Shown: in pieces, positions 37,714-44,350 of the stretch
Layout of the letters: each line of letters starts with the position of its first letter
How positions within the stretch are numbered: the first letter of the stretch is position 1
From: a virus
Virus record (IMG/VR): IMGVR_UViG_3300028800_000158
Coordinates: 1 to 44,350 of that record
Direction: 5' to 3' (one strand)
Length of the DNA: 44,350 nt
The notes under the pieces: generated by a model
The model's input: only the letters and a program-made list of their open reading frames with translations
Told to the model about the DNA's origin: nothing
The model's database searches: none
Made by a program: the position numbers and the translations under genes

Positions 37714-40578
37714 ATGACGCAACCTACAACACCATCACAATATCAAGGTACATCGAATCCACCTAACGGTGGGGATGTAACAGACGTGTCTACTCCTGAG
37801 TCAAATGATCAGACGGTGGTAGACGCTACTGGACCTAATACCCCACCCTCTCAGCCACAGACTCCTGTCGCAAATATTCCTACACCGGGTGGAGCAGCCC
37901 CTACACAGGGTCCGCAGACTCCGGGACAGCCCCAAGGTCCACCGGGACAACCCGGAGGCTTACAAGGGAGCTTACCAAAGCCTCCACCACCAAGTCCTGC
38001 TCAAATACAGAATGCCGTACAACAGGCGAAAAAGACTCAAGCTGTAGGTAAAGCCAGTATATTTCATGATGTAGCAGAGACACTAGCGGGTGGTCCTCAG
38101 TACAACTACACAGTGGATGCATATGGTAATATGCAGAAGACTAAGGTTCCGGTGAGCGGTGCTCATCTCGCCCTAGCAATCGCAATGGAAGCGTTGAGCG
38201 GGGCCGCTACCGGCTTTGCTAACGGCCAAGGTCCGGGAGGAGCCGCACGCGCTGCCGGTGCGTCATTTAAGCAGGGTCAAGAACAGATTCAAGCAGCCGA
38301 TGCACTTAAGCAGAAACAAGCAAGTGATGACTTTGCACGTAAGGCCCAGACTACCGAACTTAACATGCGTATGTACTCAACTGCGCTTCAAGCCGGTAAG
38401 ATGGATTTTGAATTGAATACTGAAGTAGATAAACAGTGGGAACCTACTTTAACCAATTTACAACTAAAGGCACCCGGATTTATTGAAGGGCCTATTACGG
38501 CGCAAGAAGCCATTAAAATAGGTAATGTAACCCGCGATAGTTTGATTCCGGCAAAAACTGTTCCTCGCCTTGATGGTAGTGGTAATCAAGTTGAAATTAA
38601 TGGAATAAAACAATGGAATCATTTATTTTATATGGTCAAGCCCGGAGTTAAGCTATCCAATCTATTTACTCCTCAAGATTTAGAGGACGCGAAGAAATGG
38701 GGGTTTTCTTGGGGTAATAATGATCGTATTATCGATTCACCTATAGACTTAAATCTGTATATGAATCTTAAATCTCAGTTAGTACAGTTAAACGTGGCTG
38801 ATAAAACATTTCAACAGGAATTTGATAAGTATGATTCGTCAAAAGGTGGTGGATACAAAATCGGCAATGATGTCCCGGTTACCGGTAAATTTGATGATGT
38901 TATCAATAGCGAGTCCAAAGATGCTGGTATTGATCCACGCTTTACAAGAGCCTTAATCGGTGAAGAAAGTAGTGGCAATCCTACAGCTACAAGTCCTACC
39001 GGTGTAAAAGGCATTATGCAGGTTACACTGGCTACGGGCAAGAAGTACGGTATCAATAATGACGATGACCGTGATGACCCGAATAAGAGCATTCATGCCG
39101 GGACTCATTACTTCTCAGACCTGTTGAATCAGTTCAAGGACCCTAAGCTAGCCATTGCCGCATACTACAGCGGCCCACAAGCTATTAAGGATGGAAAGAT
39201 TGTAGACACTAGTGATCATACCGCAGCAGATACGCAGCGTTATGTAAGTCAGGTTACCGGTCGTTTAGGACTAACAGCCCAAGACTCAACTGAAGGGGGC
39301 AAGCCCGAGCGTATGTCATTGGATCAGTGGACTGCAAAATATCCGCAGACCCGTAACGATATTGAAGCATTCATGGGTGCAGTAAATTCACCAAACAATC
39401 CGAATGAAACCGGACTATATGCACCGGCCTTGAATCATCTAGCACAGACGAATCCACAGGCAGCGGGTAATATTGCTGCGTTTCTGAATCAAGGTGACCC
39501 CGATTTCATCAAGAACCACGATGATGATTTGGTTACACAGGCTGAAGCACGCAAGGCACAAGTACAAACAGACGCCTTGGATCAGCGAAATGAGAATAAG
39601 CAAGCTCAAGATGAACGTCTAGCAACGATTACCCAGAGCTATTTGAAACCACCTACGGATAATTTTACACTTGATCCGACGATTGTATCTATGGACTCAA
39701 ATGATGCTCAGACGGCATTAAAAAACGCTGGTGTACGAATTCCTACAAACTTCGGTGCTCTATGGCAGGTAGCCCACTATAAAGCTCCTGCAAGTATCCT
39801 ACCAGCTAGAACATGGCAGAAAGGTGCTCCGAATGAAATGGATGCTCAGACCGGACTTTCATATATTCAGCAGTTCGTGAATCCGGGATATGATCAGAAG
39901 AATTATCAGACGGCTCAAAAAATTCGTCTTGAAAATGCTTCCGGCAATTCGAAGAACGGAGCATCTATTCAAAACGCTGGAGTCGCGGCTCAGCACTTAA
40001 CGCTATTGAAACAAGCTGGTGATGCACTGGCACAGGGCAATATCCCTATAGCTAATAGTGCGCTTAACCAGTTAAGCAAGGCACTTGGTCAACCCGGTCT
40101 TACGACTTATGAAGCTTTGCTTCCTATCGTATCACAGGAAGTTGGTAAAGTTGCCGCTGGCGGAACTGTTCCATACGAACAAGCGGTCAGTAAAGCAGAA
40201 AGTGCATTTGATCAGAAGCAATCTCCGCAACAGAGAGAGGCCGCTATCAACGGCGTGATTGGTCTTATGTATGGACGTATTAAAGCTATTGATGAGAATA
40301 CATATGACAACCTACAGGAGCATTTGAATAACGTGCCTTCGGAAGCGACTGACTTATTCCAAAAAGCTGGCTTTGATACCCCGTGGATACCACAGCCTAA
40401 ACCGCCAGTACAAGGTGCTGTACCGGGTTACCAAAACGGTAAATTGGTCGGATGGCAATTACCTAACGGTCAAAAGGTTCCTGCAAACTGGAAACCACAG
40501 CCGTCACAATCACAACAGCCACAACAGCCACAGGGCGGCGACCTAAACGGAATCTCGCCTCAACAACCACAACAATAG
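37714..40578 (+). CDS. Internal virion protein with lytic transglycosylase domain
   Basis: A 954-residue protein. A Pro/Gln/Thr-rich N-terminus (residues 1-100) precedes helices. Residues ~395-500 form an SLT lysozyme-like domain: GIDPRFTRALIGEESSGNPT contains the catalytic Glu (GEESSGNP), then GVKGIMQVTLATGKKYGI, IHAGTHYFSDLLNQF and LAIAAYYSGPQAI. The long C-terminal half is helical with a Gln/Pro tail. It would cut peptidoglycan glycan strands locally while DNA enters the cell, like T7 gp16. AAGGATAAAAC precedes the ATG. The next gene carries a second, different SLT domain at its C-terminus. Confidence 0.87.
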   Translation: MTQPTTPSQYQGTSNPPNGGDVTDVSTPESNDQTVVDATGPNTPPSQPQTPVANIPTPGGAAPTQGPQTPGQPQGPPGQPGGLQGSLPKPPPPSPAQIQNAVQQAKKTQAVGKASIFHDVAETLAGGPQYNYTVDAYGNMQKTKVPVSGAHLALAIAMEALSGAATGFANGQGPGGAARAAGASFKQGQEQIQAADALKQKQASDDFARKAQTTELNMRMYSTALQAGKMDFELNTEVDKQWEPTLTNLQLKAPGFIEGPITAQEAIKIGNVTRDSLIPAKTVPRLDGSGNQVEINGIKQWNHLFYMVKPGVKLSNLFTPQDLEDAKKWGFSWGNNDRIIDSPIDLNLYMNLKSQLVQLNVADKTFQQEFDKYDSSKGGGYKIGNDVPVTGKFDDVINSESKDAGIDPRFTRALIGEESSGNPTATSPTGVKGIMQVTLATGKKYGINNDDDRDDPNKSIHAGTHYFSDLLNQFKDPKLAIAAYYSGPQAIKDGKIVDTSDHTAADTQRYVSQVTGRLGLTAQDSTEGGKPERMSLDQWTAKYPQTRNDIEAFMGAVNSPNNPNETGLYAPALNHLAQTNPQAAGNIAAFLNQGDPDFIKNHDDDLVTQAEARKAQVQTDALDQRNENKQAQDERLATITQSYLKPPTDNFTLDPTIVSMDSNDAQTALKNAGVRIPTNFGALWQVAHYKAPASILPARTWQKGAPNEMDAQTGLSYIQQFVNPGYDQKNYQTAQKIRLENASGNSKNGASIQNAGVAAQHLTLLKQAGDALAQGNIPIANSALNQLSKALGQPGLTTYEALLPIVSQEVGKVAAGGTVPYEQAVSKAESAFDQKQSPQQREAAINGVIGLMYGRIKAIDENTYDNLQEHLNNVPSEATDLFQKAGFDTPWIPQPKPPVQGAVPGYQNGKLVGWQLPNGQKVPANWKPQPSQSQQPQQPQGGDLNGISPQQPQQ

Positions 40579-40586
40579 AGGGTTAA

Positions 40587-43500
40587 ATGGATAACCAGAA
40601 TCCACAAAGTACAGACTTGAACAGCCCGGATATCAAATGGGGCGCTCAGCCACAGAACGCGCCCGATTTGAATAGTCCTAATATTCAATGGGGAAAACCC
40701 GGCATGGCAGCGCCTAATGAACCTGCTACCGCTCCTGCAAAGCCCGACCTTATGCAGGGTGTAAAAGACATTAGCGGAGTTGCAGCAGGTATTGGAGAAG
40801 GTTTATCAGGTACACTAGCCGGGGTAACTGATCTTGCTCATAAAATTCCCCTCTCGCCTTTGGGACCGCTGGCACTTGCTGATAAATTAGCCGGTGGAAA
40901 AATAAGCAGTACTCTACACGGTCTTGCGAGTGGTAGCGGAGAAAACGGTGCTCCAACAAAACCAGAAGAGTTTGGACAGGACGTTGAAACCATTGGGGAA
41001 TTTCTACTTACCGATGCAGCTTTGAAGGGACTGTCAGTTGCCGATAAGCTAACGCAAGTTTCCAAAGTAATGAAGTATATTGAGAAATCACCAAAACTTG
41101 CTCAAACACTTCGTCTTGGAATTAATGTTGGTAAGGCTGGTATTGAGTTAGGTCCAGAGGAACGCGCTATACTTCAGAAGTATCCTGTACTTGCCCGTTT
41201 AGCCGGTGTCGGAATGGACGCTATTCGTCACGGCACGATTCAAGGTGCTCAGACATTAGCGAAAACTGACGGTGATATAGAAGAAGCCGCAAAGAGCGGC
41301 GGTACTATGGCCTTGGGATCAGCATTTATCGGTGCGCCGTTAGGTATCGCTGGTGGATTGCTCGACAAAGTAGGACAGGCAGCGGATACTGTTAATGACG
41401 TTCGTACTGGTTTACAAGGCAACGCGCCTACACAGGCCGATGTAGAAGGACAGTTGAAGCAGACAACTGAGAATGCAGTAGCGCCACAAATCAACGCGGC
41501 TCAGCAAGCTCAACAAGAGGCAGAAGAAAGAATTGCAGGAGCAGCATCAGTGCCAGAATCTCTTGCAGCTAACGCACCAACTAACGAAGCCATTACCTCA
41601 TCTACTCAGAAAGCTGTAAAAGCAGCCCATACTAACTTGATGAATTCGTATGGTGTGGGATTAGACTCACTAAAGAATGTAGCACAAGGTCAGACTCTTA
41701 ACTATGCAGATAGTCCTCTACAGAAGGCTGCACAATCTCTGCTTGACAAAGGTAGCAATGAGACAAAACCGCTAGATGCCGCGTTCGATGTAAACAGGCC
41801 GGGTTCAGAAAAAGCCAATCATATGCTTAGTCTGTTGAATGATCCTTACGCAGATGAAAATGAAGAGAGCATAGCAGACGCCAAGAAGTTGTCTACGGAT
41901 GGGGCCAAAGTACCCGCCTCTATTAAGACACTAGAAACACATCCGGTTAAGCTGGATATGCAAGAGCTTGTGGATAGACGCAAGAAGGTTGGTGAGTTAC
42001 TTCGCAATACAGGATGGCAGACAGACGAACAACGTGCCGATAGAAACATCTACAAGACTCTACTTCAGGGCACAGATGATTCTATCCAACAACTTGTTGA
42101 GAAGTCCGGCAATCCCGATGCGATTCAGACTCTTCAAAAAATGAACAACGACTATCGCACCGGTATTAGACGCTTCGATAATAACGATGTTCAGGCGTTG
42201 TTACGCGGAGATGCTAATGATGTCGCAAAGAGATTAATGGGCGGCGGAACAAGTGTCAACGACATCAATACAGTACGCGACACTATTGGTTCCCCTGCAT
42301 TCAAGCAGCTAGCAGATTCATCCATACAGCGTATGGCAGCAGATGCAATTGATAAGACAACGGGCCAATTTAGCTTTGATGCATTTTTCAAGAATTGGAA
42401 TCGTATTCCGTCAGACGTTCGCACGGCCATGTTCCAAGACTCAATGAAAGCAGGGTCTTTACAAAACGCCATTATGCAGGTCCAAAAGACAAATGCATCC
42501 GGCGTGATCCCGGAATCTCTTGCCCAGATTAAAGCAGCAACAGATACAGTATCAGACATCCTTGGTAATGGAAGCATTGATTCGTTGCTAAAAGACCCAG
42601 AGCGCGTGCAGAATCTTGCACAGCTTGTGGGACCAGAGGCCATGTCTGATCTAGGCAAGACGGTTCTACAGAATCAACTACGCGAGGCAAGCACAGACGG
42701 AACAGGTAACATCAAGAACGTCAATACCGATAAGTTTTTGAAATTCGTAGCATCGCTTAAGGATTCACCAGAAGTGGTTGATGCGCTGTTTAGACCTACC
42801 CCTGAGACAGCCGCAGCATATGACAAACTGCTAGCTAGTATACATAATGTGAGCCGCGTCAAGGAAATGGTAAAACTAGGCATAATTACTCCTACGATTG
42901 GTGCAGCAATTGGGGGTGCTATCGGGCACACCGGATTTTCATTAGTACTTGGTGCAGCAGCAACAGAAGCAGCCGGTGGATCAGTATCATTTGCGCGTGA
43001 TATGTTGGATCGCATTGCTAACAGTCCGCAGACTTGGAATACGTTGAAGTTCTTGGACACAGCAGCTAAGAGTAAAATAGCCGGTGGTATTAGCAAACTT
43101 GGTAGATATGCAGCCGGTAAGACTGCCAGAGCAGTAGGTCCATACCTTAAGAATATTTATAGTCAGACCGGAAGCTCTCTTGGCGGTACAACACCAAATT
43201 CTCCTGTCACACCTAGTAGTAATCAGAGCAACAGTTTTTTTGAGTCAGCCGGGGCCTCAACGGAACCCGGCGCACTCGTGATGCAGCTACCAAAAGAAAT
43301 TCAAACATTGGTAGATAAGTATGCAAACAAATACTCTGTGCCTACGAATCTTGCCCGTGCTGTGATCTTCCACGAATCAAGTGGTAATCCAAACGCGACC
43401 GGTAAGACTACATCAAAAGGTCAAGCTAAAGGTCTTGGACAGTTGTTGCCACACACTGCTGAAGAACTTGGAGTAACCGATCCATTCGATCCCGACCAGA

Positions 43501-43751
43501 ACTTAAACGGGTCTTTGAAGTATCTAAGTCGCCTATACAAGAAATACGGACATGATCCGCTACTTGCATATGCAGCTTATACATCAGGACCAAATAGAGT
43601 GCAGCCGGGAGAATCTATTCAAAGTGTCATAAAGAAGTTACCGGCAGAGGGTCAAGCTGGTGTCAAACGAGTGGCACATCTTATGGGAATCGATATTAAC
43701 CCTCCTAAACCCGCGCCCAAACGCGGCTACGGAGTAAGTGGTAGCTGGTAG
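40587..43751 (+). CDS. Large internal virion protein with C-terminal transglycosylase domain
   Basis: A 1054-residue protein. The N-terminus repeats NSPDIKWG / LNSPNIQWG (residues ~12-36), then Gly-rich hydrophobic stretches (TLAGVTDLAHKIPLSPLGPL, GSAFIGAPLGIAGGLL) and a long helical body. Near residue 755-780 there is a hydrophobic segment (GIITPTIGAAIGGAIGHTGF). The C-terminal SLT domain begins near 912 (QTLVDKYANKYSVPTNLARA), with catalytic Glu in FHESSGNPNATG, then KGLGQLLPHTAEELGV and LLAYAAYTSGPNRV. Two transglycosylase domains in adjacent ejection proteins is unusual. It may span the cell envelope during ejection. Confidence 0.87.
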   Translation: MDNQNPQSTDLNSPDIKWGAQPQNAPDLNSPNIQWGKPGMAAPNEPATAPAKPDLMQGVKDISGVAAGIGEGLSGTLAGVTDLAHKIPLSPLGPLALADKLAGGKISSTLHGLASGSGENGAPTKPEEFGQDVETIGEFLLTDAALKGLSVADKLTQVSKVMKYIEKSPKLAQTLRLGINVGKAGIELGPEERAILQKYPVLARLAGVGMDAIRHGTIQGAQTLAKTDGDIEEAAKSGGTMALGSAFIGAPLGIAGGLLDKVGQAADTVNDVRTGLQGNAPTQADVEGQLKQTTENAVAPQINAAQQAQQEAEERIAGAASVPESLAANAPTNEAITSSTQKAVKAAHTNLMNSYGVGLDSLKNVAQGQTLNYADSPLQKAAQSLLDKGSNETKPLDAAFDVNRPGSEKANHMLSLLNDPYADENEESIADAKKLSTDGAKVPASIKTLETHPVKLDMQELVDRRKKVGELLRNTGWQTDEQRADRNIYKTLLQGTDDSIQQLVEKSGNPDAIQTLQKMNNDYRTGIRRFDNNDVQALLRGDANDVAKRLMGGGTSVNDINTVRDTIGSPAFKQLADSSIQRMAADAIDKTTGQFSFDAFFKNWNRIPSDVRTAMFQDSMKAGSLQNAIMQVQKTNASGVIPESLAQIKAATDTVSDILGNGSIDSLLKDPERVQNLAQLVGPEAMSDLGKTVLQNQLREASTDGTGNIKNVNTDKFLKFVASLKDSPEVVDALFRPTPETAAAYDKLLASIHNVSRVKEMVKLGIITPTIGAAIGGAIGHTGFSLVLGAAATEAAGGSVSFARDMLDRIANSPQTWNTLKFLDTAAKSKIAGGISKLGRYAAGKTARAVGPYLKNIYSQTGSSLGGTTPNSPVTPSSNQSNSFFESAGASTEPGALVMQLPKEIQTLVDKYANKYSVPTNLARAVIFHESSGNPNATGKTTSKGQAKGLGQLLPHTAEELGVTDPFDPDQNLNGSLKYLSRLYKKYGHDPLLAYAAYTSGPNRVQPGESIQSVIKKLPAEGQAGVKRVAHLMGIDINPPKPAPKRGYGVSGSW

Positions 43752-43759
43752 GGACTTGC

Positions 43760-44317
43760 ATGTATGTATACTTATTAACAAACAAATTGAATGGAAAATA
43801 CTATGTAGGAAAAACTAAAAAGAAAGACTTACAGAAGTATTTTACATTTAAGAAGTGGTGTGCTAAGAAAGGCGGTAATTACCATCGTATGCCTGTTATT
43901 GCGGCTATTGCAAAATACGGATGGGATAGTTTTACTGTCGATGTACTTAGCATTGTTGATACCGAAGAACAAGTTAATGATCTAGAATGTCTTTGGATTG
44001 TTCTTTTAAATTCTAGAAACCCAGACATAGGGTACAACATTGCCATTGGTGGTGGAAGGGTTTGTGCTCCATTATCTGAGGCAACTAAGGATAAGATCAG
44101 CGCTGCTAATAAAGGCCGAAAACCAAAAGGCTACATACGCACAGATTTGCATAGACAACAACTTCGTGATAGAATGAAGGGGAATAATATCGGCACTAAA
44201 TTTACATCTGAGACGGCACGACTAGCAATGATAAATGAAACCCCTGAGAATAAGACAAAAAGAATTGCAGGAATTCAAGCAGCTTGGGATCGAAAACGCG
44301 GTATAACTGGAGGGTAA
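43760..44317 (+). CDS. GIY-YIG homing endonuclease
   Basis: A 185-residue protein. The N-terminal nuclease has VYLLTNKLNGKYYVGKT (family pattern Y-x(10-11)-YVG), a catalytic Arg candidate at HRMPVIAAIAKYG, and Glu in VNDLECLWIVLLNS. A GYNIAIGGGRVC junction leads to a DNA-binding tail of NUMOD3-type helices (LSEATKDKISAANKGRKP, TSETARLAMIN). It is intact and related to the decayed copy at 12901. The start follows the ejection gene by 8 nt with weak ribosome binding. It may be free-standing or at the edge of an element that continues outside the window. Confidence 0.87.
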   Translation: MYVYLLTNKLNGKYYVGKTKKKDLQKYFTFKKWCAKKGGNYHRMPVIAAIAKYGWDSFTVDVLSIVDTEEQVNDLECLWIVLLNSRNPDIGYNIAIGGGRVCAPLSEATKDKISAANKGRKPKGYIRTDLHRQQLRDRMKGNNIGTKFTSETARLAMINETPENKTKRIAGIQAAWDRKRGITGG

Positions 44318-44350
44318 CTATATACTTAGGCAAGATGACTGGCAAAAGGC

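Noticed and set aside
1-44350. CRISPR array, integrase, transposase or toxin-antitoxin pair.
   Set aside because: No regularly spaced repeats, no recombinase motifs and no recognisable toxin genes were seen on reading both strands.

Overview
The window reads as most of the genome of a tailed bacteriophage with a podovirus-like gene set. It has an N4-gp56-type major capsid protein, a large terminase, a portal, a nozzle-like tail protein, two very large proteins with lytic transglycosylase domains of the ejection (internal virion) kind, and a rich set of fibre and spike genes. It has no tape-measure gene and no integrase. Base composition is moderate. The host cannot be read directly. Canonical sigma70-type promoters (TTGACA-N17-TATCAT) and Sec-type signal peptides fit a Gram-negative-like bacterium. 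An ice-binding (DUF3494) domain and the style of the secreted fibre proteins hint at a soil or cold habitat, but this is only inference.

Left end (1-4000), early/replication block. Three minus-strand genes (a conserved phage protein cut by the edge, an HExxH putative metallopeptidase and a family A DNA polymerase) diverge from a plus-strand RNase H. Each transcription unit has a textbook promoter whose -10 box lies 6-7 nt upstream of an ATG, so these mRNAs should be leaderless. Next come a 423-nt hairpin-rich noncoding stretch and an HNH endonuclease gene (4005-4898).

5000-12900, head/accessory block. It opens with a promoter and a strong stem-loop leader. It holds small virion-like proteins, a JAB/MPN+ metalloprotease, a structured RNA of unknown type, tRNA-Asn(GTT), tRNA-Arg(ACG), a secreted protein, a dual-specificity-phosphatase-like enzyme, two paralogous proteins with a His-rich motif, and the large terminase.

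12900-20900, portal/capsid block. A decayed GIY-YIG endonuclease sits directly before a portal gene interrupted by a 222-nt group I intron without an ORF. A scaffold-like gene, a GNAT acetyltransferase, a structured leader, the major capsid gene and a protein carrying a DUF3494 ice-binding-like domain follow.

20900-36480, tail, fibre and spike block, with several intrinsic terminators. It includes small fibre-like proteins with a shared N-terminal motif, two related structural proteins, a 1278-aa mosaic fibre with a signal peptide and an abrupt GC rise at a poly-Gly linker, a secreted parallel beta-helix protein, a holin candidate and a nozzle-like protein.

36480-44350, ejection block. It has a second GNAT-like protein, a small Ala/Gly/Gln-rich virion protein, two ~1000-aa transglycosylase proteins and an intact GIY-YIG homing endonuclease. 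A dispersed 13-bp motif, CGTAAACAATACG, occurs four times plus one close variant and is not explained by any gene.
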